A program made the position numbers and the translations under genes. Of a stretch of DNA of 64,000 bases, positions 9,926 to 18,101 are shown piece by piece. Numbering within the stretch: position 1 is the first letter of the stretch; each line of letters opens with the position of its first letter. The DNA is from an uncultured Aquiluna sp. (GTDB lineage: Bacteria; Actinomycetota; Actinomycetes; Actinomycetales; Microbacteriaceae). The notes below the pieces were generated by a model. It was not told where the DNA came from and did not search any database. It saw only the letters and a list, made by a program, of their open reading frames with translations. The stretch covers positions 1 through 64,000 of the forward strand of contig CAJXOD010000003.1 of NCBI GenBank assembly GCA_913057795.1, in the 5' to 3' direction.

Positions 9926-11419
9926 ATGGTCACTTTTGTTGATCAAGTAACCCTGCACCTATCCGCGGGCAACGGCGGAGACGGATGCACGAGCACAAAA
10001 CGTGAGAAATTTAAACCACTTGCTGGTCCGGACGGTGCCAATGGTGGCGATGGCGGCACTATTTCGCTAATTTCGGACGTAAATACCACGACACTGCTTG
10101 ACTACCATCATCGCCCTCACCGCACTGGACTCAATGGCACATCTGGAGCGGGCGATTACAGGAACGGCGCACACGGCGGCGACATCGTTCTCAAGGTTCC
10201 AGTAGGTACTGTCGTGAAAGACGCTCGAGGCAAATTGCTGGCTGATTTGGACTCGGTTGGGATGGAGATCGTTGTCGCCCAGGGCGGACAGGGAGGCCTC
10301 GGCAACGATGCACTGTCTAACCAAAAGAGAATTGCTCCTGGTTTCCACCTCTTAGGTGTCCCCGGCTGGAAGGGCGAGGTAATCCTCGAACTCAAGGTTG
10401 TCGCCGACATCGCTTTTGTAGGATTCCCCAGTGCTGGAAAGAGTTCTTTGATCGCGTCGATGAGCTCAGCTCGTCCAAAAATTGCGGATTATCCATTCAC
10501 CACTCTTCACCCAAACCTTGGGGTGGTTCAGGCTGGAGAGCAAAGGTATACCGTCGCTGACGTCCCGGGTCTGATAGAGGGCGCAAGTCAAGGCAAGGGC
10601 CTAGGGCTTGAGTTTTTGAGGCACGTAGAAAGATGTAGCGCGCTACTGCACGTTATCGACTGCGCCACCATGGAGCCGGGCAGAGATCCTCTGACTGACC
10701 TGAAGGTCATCCTCGGTGAACTGCGTGACTACCAGGTGCCCGACGGGCAGACGCCTCTGAATGAGCGACCTCAGCTGATTGCCCTAAATAAAATCGACAT
10801 CCCGGACGCTAAGGAATTGGCAGCTTTTGTGACTGAGGAACTAGAGGCCATGGGCTATCCAGTATTTGCGGTCTCAACAGCCACTCACGAAGGACTGAAG
10901 GAGCTTAACTTCGCCCTTAGTGCGGTGGTTCTAAAGGAGCGCGAGGGCAAGGTTGTCGGAGCCCAAAAGAGATTCTCACTGATTCCCACCAAGGCCGAGG
11001 ACTCAAGCTACATAGTGCGCAAAGAATCTATTTCTGGCGAAGATGTGTTTCGAATCATTGGTTCCAAGCCGGAGCGATGGGTCGCACAAACGCATTTTGG
11101 GAACACAGAGGCTGTTGGATATCTGGCCGAACGACTTCGAAAAATCGGTATAGAGGACGAGCTTGTGAGAAAAGGTGCGAAGCGCGGCTCCACCGTAATC
11201 ATCGGTGAAGAAAATGGTGTCGTTTTTGACTGGGATCCATTGATTGATTCAGTTGCGGAACTGGCCGATGGTATTGGCCTAGGGGAAGACGAAAAGCGAA
11301 GAACGAACGAACAACGACGTGGAGAATACTACGCAATGATGGATCAGCGCGCGAAGGGTCGTGAAGAGCGCGCTGCGGTCCGCGAGGCTAGTGTGTTCAT
11401 AGAAGAAGACCCAGAGTGA
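9926..11419 (+). CDS. obgE: GTPase ObgE/CgtA
   Basis: Essential GTPase of 50S subunit assembly and stress signalling. 497 aa. The glycine-rich Obg fold (residues 1-158, e.g. SAGNGGDG) is followed by the G domain: G1 GFPSAGKSS at 166-174, the DVPG G3 motif, NKID G4; then a C-terminal OCT domain and a charged tail. A GGGAGG ribosome site lies just upstream of the ATG. It is tightly coupled to proB (GTGA overlap). A terminator hairpin sits directly upstream, so its promoter must lie inside rpmA or it depends on read-through. Confidence 0.97.
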   Translation: MVTFVDQVTLHLSAGNGGDGCTSTKREKFKPLAGPDGANGGDGGTISLISDVNTTTLLDYHHRPHRTGLNGTSGAGDYRNGAHGGDIVLKVPVGTVVKDARGKLLADLDSVGMEIVVAQGGQGGLGNDALSNQKRIAPGFHLLGVPGWKGEVILELKVVADIAFVGFPSAGKSSLIASMSSARPKIADYPFTTLHPNLGVVQAGEQRYTVADVPGLIEGASQGKGLGLEFLRHVERCSALLHVIDCATMEPGRDPLTDLKVILGELRDYQVPDGQTPLNERPQLIALNKIDIPDAKELAAFVTEELEAMGYPVFAVSTATHEGLKELNFALSAVVLKEREGKVVGAQKRFSLIPTKAEDSSYIVRKESISGEDVFRIIGSKPERWVAQTHFGNTEAVGYLAERLRKIGIEDELVRKGAKRGSTVIIGEENGVVFDWDPLIDSVAELADGIGLGEDEKRRTNEQRRGEYYAMMDQRAKGREERAAVREASVFIEEDPE

Positions 11420-12195
11420 AGACGTCTGAACGCATTGCATCAGCCAGCAGAATTCTCATCAAAGTTGGATCGAGCTCCATAACCGGTGAAAACCATTCAA
11501 ATCTAGACAAGATCGTTGATTTGAGCGCCGGGTTAATAGCTCTGGGTAAGGACGTTATCGTGGTGAGCTCCGGAGCAATCGCAACGGCTGCTCCATTCAT
11601 CGGTCTTACAGTCAAAGCCGAGGATCTGCCAACATCGCAGGCTTTAGCGAGCATTGGCCAGGCAAAGCTAATGAGTCGGTACGAAAAGTCTCTTGAGCGT
11701 CACAATCTGATGCCGGGGCAAATACTTCTAACGGTTGAGAATTTGGATCAAGAAGTTACTTCGCTGAATGCCCTGCGCGCACTCGAAAGACTTCTGGAGA
11801 TAAAAGTTTTACCAATAATCAATGAGAACGATTCGGTTGCAACAAATGAGATCCGATTTGGCGACAATGATCAGCTTGCGGCCAGAGTCTCAAAGTTGGC
11901 AAAGGTCGATCTTATGATTCTGCTAAGCGATGTCGATGGCCTCTACAGTAAGCCTCCGCAGGAGGAGGGTTCTGAGCATATTCCGGTTGTAATTTTCGGT
12001 TCGGACTTATCTTGGGTCGAAGTATCCGGAACCTCGACCGGTTACGGAACCGGGGGTGCACTAACAAAACTTTCAGCTGCCAAATTGGCGACTGAGGCCT
12101 CTGTCGGAGTGATTCTGACATCCAGTGACAGTGTCAGTCAGCTGATTGAGGGTGACTGCAAGCACACTTGGTTTGAGCCCGGACCTAAGAGCTAG
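11416..12195 (+). CDS. proB: glutamate 5-kinase
   Basis: First step of proline synthesis: phosphorylates glutamate at the gamma-carboxyl. 259 aa, consisting of the amino-acid-kinase domain only; the C-terminal PUA domain of E. coli ProB (367 aa) is absent. KVGSSSIT near residue 16, SSGAIA, NENDSVA and GTGGALTKL are the expected kinase motifs. The GTG start overlaps the obgE stop by 4 nt and proA follows 9 nt downstream. Confidence 0.95.
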   Translation: MKTSERIASASRILIKVGSSSITGENHSNLDKIVDLSAGLIALGKDVIVVSSGAIATAAPFIGLTVKAEDLPTSQALASIGQAKLMSRYEKSLERHNLMPGQILLTVENLDQEVTSLNALRALERLLEIKVLPIINENDSVATNEIRFGDNDQLAARVSKLAKVDLMILLSDVDGLYSKPPQEEGSEHIPVVIFGSDLSWVEVSGTSTGYGTGGALTKLSAAKLATEASVGVILTSSDSVSQLIEGDCKHTWFEPGPKS

Positions 12196-12204
12196 GATTT
12201 CAGG

Positions 12205-13449
12205 ATGAGCGTTCAGCAACTTCTGCAAGAGGCCAAGGCAGCCTCAGCTGCGATGGGTAGAGCAAACAGCTCGGCGAAAAATCAAGCGCTTGAGACCATC
12301 GCGTCAGAGCTTGAAAAGAATTCAGCCTTAATAATTGCGGCAAATGAGCTTGACATGTCGGCGGCGCAAAAAAATGGCGTAAGTCAGGCACTTCAGGATA
12401 GATTGCGCCTTGATCAGGCGAGGGTATCTTCGTTAGCCACTTCTCTTAGGAAAATCGCTCAACTAGATGATCCAATCGGAGAGTCGGTTCGGGGCATGAC
12501 GCTACCGAATGGCTTACTGGTTCAGCAGATCAGGGTACCGTTTGGCGTGATCGGCTGCATCTACGAGGCTCGGCCAAACGTGACAATTGACATTGCAGGC
12601 CTAGCAATCAAGAGCGGAAATTGCGCCGTACTAAGAGGCGGCAGTGCTGCCGAAAACACCAATAAAAGCCTAATTTCGGTCATCCAAGCCGGACTAGAAA
12701 AAACAGGATTACCGAAGTCGGCTGTTTCCACTATTGATCCTTTTGGCAGAGATGGTGCCGTTGAGCTCATGAAGGCTAACGGTCTGGTTGATGTTCTAAT
12801 CCCTCGCGGATCCGCGAGCCTTATTCGAACAGTTGTGACTGAATCCACCGTCCCTGTAATTGAAACCGGAGACGGTGTGGTGCATATTTTCGTGGACGCC
12901 TCGGCAGATCTAGCCACGGCGATTCCTATTATTATCAATTCTAAGGTTCAGCGCCCTTCGGTATGTAACTCTCTGGAGACATTGCTTGTGCACGCTGATG
13001 TAGCGGAAAAGATTCTTCCGGCACTCGGAAAAGAATTGAAGGAAAACGGAGTCACAGTCCATGGCTGTGATCAGACTTTGCTGCATATCCCAGACGCGAT
13101 GTCTGCAACAGACGATGATTGGGCTACCGAGTATTTGAGCTTGGATTTGGCCATACGCGTCATTGCTGATTTAGATTCCGCGCTGACGCACATCGCCAAG
13201 TTCTCAACCAAGCACACAGATTCGATCCTGACTTCCGATTCTCTAAACGCAGAACGATTCCTTTCCGAAGTGGATTCCTCGGTAGTTATGGTCAACTCGT
13301 CGACCAGATTTACCGACGGGGGAGAGTTCGGCTTTGGTGCTGAAGTCGGGATTTCCACTCAAAAACTTCACGCTCGGGGTCCAATGGGTCTGCGGGAATT
13401 AACATCAACCAAGTGGTTGGTTCGTGGAAGCGGACAAGTCCGAAGCTAA
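12205..13449 (+). CDS. proA: gamma-glutamyl phosphate reductase
   Basis: Second step of proline synthesis: NADPH reduction of glutamyl-5-phosphate to the semialdehyde. 414 aa, the usual length of this aldehyde-dehydrogenase-like family. Catalytic Cys254 is in SVCNSLET; the PFGVIGCIYEARPNVT and RGGSAAENTN blocks are typical. The ATG at 12205 has a CAGG site a few bases upstream. It forms an operon with proB. Confidence 0.97.
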   Translation: MSVQQLLQEAKAASAAMGRANSSAKNQALETIASELEKNSALIIAANELDMSAAQKNGVSQALQDRLRLDQARVSSLATSLRKIAQLDDPIGESVRGMTLPNGLLVQQIRVPFGVIGCIYEARPNVTIDIAGLAIKSGNCAVLRGGSAAENTNKSLISVIQAGLEKTGLPKSAVSTIDPFGRDGAVELMKANGLVDVLIPRGSASLIRTVVTESTVPVIETGDGVVHIFVDASADLATAIPIIINSKVQRPSVCNSLETLLVHADVAEKILPALGKELKENGVTVHGCDQTLLHIPDAMSATDDDWATEYLSLDLAIRVIADLDSALTHIAKFSTKHTDSILTSDSLNAERFLSEVDSSVVMVNSSTRFTDGGEFGFGAEVGISTQKLHARGPMGLRELTSTKWLVRGSGQVRS

Positions 13450-13476
13450 ACTAAGGGACGAAGAAGGAGCCACAAC

Positions 13477-13659
13477 ATGATTTCCATATTATTTGAGGAA
13501 GGTGTGATTATTCATCACACCGAACTGCCGATTCCAGCGTTGCTGTTTGGGGTCATTGCGTTTGCCTCATTCCTGGTTCTGGCCGCAATCACGTGGTCTT
13601 ATCGAGACGTTGCAAACAGGCATTCTCACAAGGAGTCGGGCTCCAAGGCCGGTCATTAG
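13477..13659 (+). CDS. small membrane protein of unknown function
   Basis: A 60-aa protein with one clear membrane segment (about residues 18-40), an acidic/His-rich N-terminus (EEGVIIHHTELP) and a hydrophilic tail with several His and Lys. AAGGAG lies just before the ATG, so it is very likely translated. It sits between proA and nadD. I recall small membrane proteins at this place in related genomes, but I recognise no named family. Confidence 0.75.
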   Translation: MISILFEEGVIIHHTELPIPALLFGVIAFASFLVLAAITWSYRDVANRHSHKESGSKAGH

Positions 13660-13665
13660 TCCAAG

Positions 13666-14274
13666 ATGACTTCCAAGCGACGGCGCATTGGTGTGATGGG
13701 TGGAACTTTTGACCCAATTCATCACGGTCACCTAGTCGCGGCCAGCGAAGTCGCCTCGGTTTTGAGCTTGGACGAAGTGATCTTTGTTCCAACCGGTCAG
13801 CCGTGGCACAAAAAAGCCGTTAGTTCCGCAGAACACCGTTATCTAATGACGGTTATCGCGACTGCCGCTAATCCTCAGTTCACGGTTAGTCGAATTGACA
13901 TAGATCGACCAGGGGTCACTTACACCGTAGACACTCTTCGCGATCTTTCCGCTCTGATGCCCGATGCCGATCTATTTTTCATCTCGGGCGCGGACGCCAT
14001 CGCACAAATACTAGCCTGGAAAGAAATTGACGAAATCTGGCCCATGGCCGAATTCATAGCTGTAAGCCGTCCAGGCCACAACCTCGAACTTCCGGAAGCT
14101 CCGGAAGGCAACATCTCTGTGTTGGAAGTACCTGCTCTTTCAATTTCTTCTACAAACATCCGGCAGCGAGCTGGAGCGAATAAGCCAATTTGGTACCTAG
14201 TTCCCGACGGCGTGGTCCAGTACATCGGCAAGCACAAGCTTTACGAGGGGAGCCATGACAACTCCCATGACTAG
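13666..14274 (+). CDS. nadD: nicotinate-nucleotide adenylyltransferase
   Basis: Joins NaMN and ATP to form deamido-NAD in NAD synthesis. 202 aa. The nucleotidyltransferase signature [11 protein letters not shown] is at residues 12-22 and the C-terminal [10 protein letters not shown] block (ISxTxxR) is present. It is 6 nt after the small membrane gene and overlaps the next gene by 20 nt. The nadD-x-rsfS order is common in Actinobacteria. Confidence 0.96.
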   Translation: MTSKRRRIGVMGGTFDPIHHGHLVAASEVASVLSLDEVIFVPTGQPWHKKAVSSAEHRYLMTVIATAANPQFTVSRIDIDRPGVTYTVDTLRDLSALMPDADLFFISGADAIAQILAWKEIDEIWPMAEFIAVSRPGHNLELPEAPEGNISVLEVPALSISSTNIRQRAGANKPIWYLVPDGVVQYIGKHKLYEGSHDNSHD

Positions 14275-15064
14275 GCGCGAGCTAAGAGAGCTTGAGAGAG
14301 CGGGAACCTCCAGCGAAAATGCTGCTTCTGGCCCGAATAAACATCCGGTACTGAATCAACTACCATTTCAAGACAAGAGCACTGATCTCGTCCCTGAGTC
14401 AACCGATCAAATCGAGGTCGAGTCCCCACCGATGTCACGCAGACAGATGCGCGAGCAAGGTCTTCTCGGTCCATCGGACCGAAACAGCACACCGCATTTC
14501 TTTCGTGGCATCAACTCAGAGGCGCCCGCACTCGAAAAGGCCTCCGGTTTCCATGCGCCTTCAAGGCGTAGTCTCCGGGATTCTTCGGCGAGCGTTGTTG
14601 AGGATTCTGCTGTCGCTTTCGCTGAGGATGAGTCAAGGCTCAGCGCGATTGAGGCGCCCGAGGAGCAGCTGTTTACTGGAGTGAACTTATTTGCCGAACC
14701 CAGTACTCAGTCAATAATCCTTGAGGGGATGACCGAAGCAATTTCGCTGCCAATGGACACTGGCGAAATATTCACAACCGGATCTATTTCTATAGTTTCA
14801 GACCCAGCCACTGGAGCGCATACTGCGGGTTTTGACTTAGACGGAATTTCTCAAGATCAGGAGAGCGTTTTTGGCGTGGTGTCGACCGTTAGTCCGATAA
14901 GCGCCCTGGACCTAATTGACCAGCGCGCATCCATCGGCGTAGTGCCTCAATCTGTGCTGCGAAGGGGATGGTGGAAGCCGTGGGCTCTAGCTGTCTGCGC
15001 GCTAGTTCTTGCAATTGCTGCCATACTTGCCAGTATCACCATTCTCGGGGCCATAGGAGGCTAA
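14255..15064 (+). CDS. protein with three RR motifs and a C-terminal membrane anchor
   Basis: A 269-aa protein without a recognised domain. Three copies of a short basic motif stand in the N-terminal third: MTRRELREL (5-13), MSRRQMREQ (60-68) and PSRRSLRDS (102-110). A long low-complexity Ser/Glu/Asp/Thr-rich middle follows, then a single membrane segment at about 243-266 near the C-terminus. A GAGG ribosome site (AGGGGAG) precedes the ATG. It overlaps nadD by 20 nt and ends 4 nt before rsfS. The topology suggests a mostly cytoplasmic tail-anchored protein. Its function is unknown. Confidence 0.8.
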   Translation: MTTPMTRRELRELERAGTSSENAASGPNKHPVLNQLPFQDKSTDLVPESTDQIEVESPPMSRRQMREQGLLGPSDRNSTPHFFRGINSEAPALEKASGFHAPSRRSLRDSSASVVEDSAVAFAEDESRLSAIEAPEEQLFTGVNLFAEPSTQSIILEGMTEAISLPMDTGEIFTTGSISIVSDPATGAHTAGFDLDGISQDQESVFGVVSTVSPISALDLIDQRASIGVVPQSVLRRGWWKPWALAVCALVLAIAAILASITILGAIGG

Positions 15065-15068
15065 GTAC

Positions 15069-15422
15069 TTGCCAGCAAGCAAAGACACTATTTCACTAGT
15101 TAAAACCGCATCGAAAGCAGCCTCCGACAAGCTTGGAGAGAACATAGTTGCCTTGGATGTCACCGAGCCATTCGCGCTTGCAGAGGTCTTCTTGATGATT
15201 AGCGCTACCAATGAGCGTCAGGCTCAGGCAATTGGAGACGCCATTGAAGATGAGTTGCTAAAGCAAAAGGTGAAGGCTCGCTTTCGCGAGGGTAGGCAGA
15301 CCGGCCGATGGATTTTACTTGATTTTGGAGATCTAATCGTTCACGTTATGCACGAGCAGGAGCGCGAATTTTACTCCCTAGAGCGCCTCTGGAGTGATTG
15401 TCCGGTTGTCCCAACTGCCTAG
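15069..15422 (+). CDS. rsfS: ribosome silencing factor
   Basis: Binds uL14 and blocks subunit joining when nutrients are scarce. 117 aa. The family core is clear: LDVTEPFALAEVFLMISA, RFREGRQTGRWILLDFGD and VHVMHEQEREFYSLERLW. The start is TTG at 15069, 4 nt after the preceding stop (GGAGG at 15056-15060). The nadD/rsfS linkage is conserved. tRNA-Ala follows. Confidence 0.96.
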   Translation: MPASKDTISLVKTASKAASDKLGENIVALDVTEPFALAEVFLMISATNERQAQAIGDAIEDELLKQKVKARFREGRQTGRWILLDFGDLIVHVMHEQEREFYSLERLWSDCPVVPTA

Positions 15423-15432
15423 TTTTTTTGTG

Positions 15433-15438
15433 TAGACT
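15433..15438 (+). promoter_or_regulatory. -10 element for tRNA-Ala
   Basis: TAGACT ends 12 nt before the first base of tRNA-Ala, a good place for a tRNA promoter. The -35 is not convincing. Confidence 0.4.
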
Positions 15439-15450
15439 TAGGCACTTCAC

Positions 15451-15523
15451 GGGCCTGTGGCGCAGCTGGTAGCGCACCTGCATGGCATGCAGGGGGTCAG
15501 GGGTTCGAGTCCCCTCAGGTCCA
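15451..15523 (+). tRNA. tRNA-Ala (GGC)
   Basis: 73 nt that fold into a full cloverleaf: acceptor GGGCCTG with CAGGTCC (one G-U pair), anticodon stem CCTGC/GCAGG around the loop ATGGCAT (anticodon GGC), T arm with GTTCGAGTC. The discriminator is A at 15523. CCA is not encoded (ACCG follows). It borders the accessory patch with selO. Confidence 0.96.
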
Positions 15524-15693
15524 CCGTGTAAGGCAGACTGCAATCGGAGTCCATTTCGATGTCAGCGAGCAAGCCTTCTAAGCTAATTTCTCTTGAGCCA
15601 CACTTCCGGTAGCTCTTGTCACTGATCTCATGTGATGCCCCATCTCAGCCGTCAATCCGTTGTCAATTCGGCATCTGACATAGATGACGATGA
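15524..15693. other. intergenic, tRNA-Ala to selO 3' end
   Basis: 170 bp without a plausible gene. I looked for a second copy of the tRNA-Ala 3' end (an att site) here and around 17209-18101 and saw none. Confidence 0.6.
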
Positions 15694-17208
15694 CTAAGTG
15701 CCACAAAATGTTTGAGTAACTCTTTCTTCGAATTTTGGTGGTGTCATTAAGTCTTCGTCAGCTGGGTCAATTTGATAAGGATTAGCCAAAACCCGACATA
15801 AGCGTCTGAAGGGTAAAAAGTCATTATTTTCAACCGCGGCGTCAATAGCAAACTGCACCTGATGATTCCTTGCAATGACTGCCGGGTTTGCTTGGCGCAT
15901 AGACGATAAAGTCTCGTTATCTTTTGCCCGCAGTTCCTGCCATTGTTTAATCAACGCAGTCACGACGTCTGAATCCTCAAATAGATTAATGACGACTTGA
16001 TCCGACTCACCTTCAGCCACCTGGGTCAGGCTACTGAAAAAAACCGTGAAATCAACACCGTTCCGAGCCATCGCGGCTAGAAACTCGCTGGTGAGTTGCT
16101 TGGTTTGTTCATTGCTGTCAGGAAAGCCGAATTTCTGTGTTAATCCCGATTGATAAGCCTTTTGAAACTGCGGCATAAATTCCGAAAGGCACTGTTGCGC
16201 CAGTTCAATAGATTTTTCTTGATCTTCATCAAATAGCGATAACAATGTCTCGGCCAATCGAGTCAAATTCCATTGAGCAATCGCTGGCTGTTGGTCCCAA
16301 GCGTAACGGCCCTGAGTATCGATTGAACTGAACACTTTTTTGGGGCTAAATTCATCCATAAAAGCACAGGGGCCGAAGTCGATGGTTTCACCAACAATTG
16401 ACACGTTATCGGTATTCATAACACCGTGGATAAAGCCAACAAGCATCCATTCAGCGATGAGTTCGGCTTGTCTTTTGCCAACGGCAGATAATAAATCAAG
16501 ATATTTTGATGTCGATTGCTCCAGTTCGGGGAAATGTTTTGCAATAGTGAAATCAGCTAACGCTTTTACACCACTTGTTATTGGTTGCGACTGGAAAGAC
16601 CGCGTGTTTGCTGCCTGAGAATTAGCGAATTGAAAACTGCCCACACGCAAGTGGCTCTGTGCCGAACGCACCAATATAGCTCCGGGGTTTAGTTGCTCCC
16701 GTGCGACTGAATCTCCGGTCGCCAACATAGCAATCGACCGAGTGGTTGCAATACCTAAACCCGCCATCGCTTCACTCAGCAAATATTCTCGCATCACCGA
16801 ACCCAAAGTTGCTCGACCGTCGCCACCTCGAGAAAACTGAGTTCGACCTGACCCCTTGAGTTGAAAATCGAGATACTTTCCTTCAGCAGTCTTTACCTGC
16901 CCCAACATGTGCGCGCGGCCGTCGCCCAGTGTTGGCGACCAATGACCAAACTGATGACCCGAGTAGGCCAACGCGATTGGGCGATTGTCATCATTAATAC
17001 TGCTACCCGAAAGGATTGACAAAGCCTGTTCACTGTTAAACCAACTAGCGTCGATGCCTAACTGCCTCAGTAGGTTCTTGTTGAGCTCTATTAGTGACGG
17101 TGAGGCCGTCGGAACAGGTATGGATTCAGCAAACATTTCTCTAGGTAGATCTCTATAGTGCTGAAAACAGATTGGATTTTCGCCAGTGGCGGTTCGATTG
17201 GTATTCAT
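15694..17208 (-). CDS. selO: SelO/YdiU family protein adenylyltransferase
   Basis: SelO proteins have a pseudokinase fold with ATP bound in reverse and transfer AMP to proteins; E. coli SelO targets redox proteins. 504 aa, slightly above the usual 480. Family hallmarks: AYSGHQFGHW (81-90), DGRAHMLGQ, KGSGRTQFSRGGDGRA (118-133), HGVMNTDN (261-268) and the DFG-like DFGPCAF (277-283). The C-terminus has one Cys (QTFCGT); no in-frame Sec codon is seen. The protein flavour and AT-richer codons (many TTA/TTG, AAT, AAA) look gammaproteobacterial rather than like the neighbours, which suggests transfer. ATG 17208 has GGGAAA upstream and a possible extended -10 (TGTGATAAT, 17267-17275). Confidence 0.93.
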   Translation of the reverse strand: MNTNRTATGENPICFQHYRDLPREMFAESIPVPTASPSLIELNKNLLRQLGIDASWFNSEQALSILSGSSINDDNRPIALAYSGHQFGHWSPTLGDGRAHMLGQVKTAEGKYLDFQLKGSGRTQFSRGGDGRATLGSVMREYLLSEAMAGLGIATTRSIAMLATGDSVAREQLNPGAILVRSAQSHLRVGSFQFANSQAANTRSFQSQPITSGVKALADFTIAKHFPELEQSTSKYLDLLSAVGKRQAELIAEWMLVGFIHGVMNTDNVSIVGETIDFGPCAFMDEFSPKKVFSSIDTQGRYAWDQQPAIAQWNLTRLAETLLSLFDEDQEKSIELAQQCLSEFMPQFQKAYQSGLTQKFGFPDSNEQTKQLTSEFLAAMARNGVDFTVFFSSLTQVAEGESDQVVINLFEDSDVVTALIKQWQELRAKDNETLSSMRQANPAVIARNHQVQFAIDAAVENNDFLPFRRLCRVLANPYQIDPADEDLMTPPKFEERVTQTFCGT

Positions 17209-17561
17209 AATTTCCCATTAATGCCGGTCAATAAGCCTTTTCATAGCTCGAGAGACTTACTAGAAGATTATCACATCGCCTTTTATTGCTTATTTTCTAG
17301 CCCTCATGGTTCAAGCAAAGGGTAGAGGTATTAGATTCCTCGCCGATACTTTTTTATATTTGGTTTCCCTTTCGATTTTTTACCGAGCGAAGCGGATAAC
17401 CATGATGACCTTACCTCTAGAGACTTAGTTGCCCTTTTAGGAGCCGGTTCGCGGAAACGCACAATATTTCTTTAGCAGACTGTAATTAGAGGCTGATGGC
17501 CGGTACTCACCGATACAGCCTGGTGTTGGAGATGCCGGGGTCTTTCGACACGTCGGCCCGC
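17209..17561. other. intergenic between selO and acetyltransferase remnant
   Basis: About 350 bp. The part next to selO is AT-rich and holds its likely promoter (GATAAT on the minus strand at 17267-17272). From about 17500 the composition becomes GC-rich. No gene of its own is seen. Confidence 0.55.
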
Positions 17562-17810
17562 TTAGGACACTGCAGCCCGCGGCGTTCGTCGCGGCGGGGC
17601 GGGAGGCACTTCCTTGGCGGCCACCACTAGCGGTAGTGCAATCACAACGTCGGAGCGTCGGGTGCGGACGGTGCACTCGCCGTCGGACTTTCCCACCAGC
17701 TCGCCCAGAGCATCCGTCAGCCCGCCGTCGATGCGGTATCTGACGACCACCCGAATGCCGAGTGGGGCGCTCGAAAGGAAGTGCTTGGGCGCTGGCAATG
17801 GGTAACTCAC
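17562..17810 (-). pseudogene. remnant of GNAT acetyltransferase (Rv0428c-type SH3 N-terminal domain)
   Basis: 82 codons from a GTG at 17810 that read as a coherent domain: LGIRVVVRYRIDGGLTDALG, VRTRRSDVVIAL and VVAAKEVPPAPPRR. This matches the small SH3-like N-terminal domain of actinobacterial Rv0428c-type GNAT acetyltransferases. The reading frame stops at 17562 before any acetyltransferase domain, and I see no continuation in other frames. The segment is much richer in GC than its surroundings, as expected of DNA from a high-GC actinobacterium. It is probably a decayed fragment; a stand-alone small protein cannot be excluded. Confidence 0.55.
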
Positions 17811-18101
17811 CCCTTCATGCTAGACGCGGGATGCCAAATAACACGCCCGCTAGCGTGCATTTTTGTTCGTTTCGTGAGCTAGCCCCAGGCTTACCGTGGT
17901 TTTGGGCATCATTCCCATAGGACCCCACCGTGTGTTTCTCATACTGAGTTTGCGTCTGCGAGTTTTTCTGTCGATCTTGTTTGCTTTTTATCATGCGATT
18001 TATGAACATAAAGTCGTAAATAATGGCGATGATTTCCAGCAAATTTTCAGTAATCTGACTTAGACTTCCTCAAAGTTATATACCTCCAAGAAAGGGTAGA
18101 A
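17811..18101. other. intergenic upstream of the Bax-inhibitor-like gene
   Basis: 290 bp. Nothing coding that I trust. A TATATA-like -10 near 18077-18083 and an AAAGGG ribosome site at 18091-18096 belong to the gene starting at 18102. Confidence 0.5.

Noticed and set aside
17340..17420. Possible terminator or IS end in the AT-rich stretch near selO
   Set aside because: T-rich run without a stable stem; no inverted repeats of insertion-sequence type.
17815..18042. 75-codon minus-strand frame upstream of the Bax-inhibitor-like gene
   Set aside because: Low-complexity Gln/Lys/Asn composition, no ribosome site, no recognisable pattern.
15500..18100. Integrated element with att repeats at tRNA-Ala
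   Set aside because: No second copy of the tRNA 3' end, integrase or transposase could be found, so only a patch of unusual composition is claimed.
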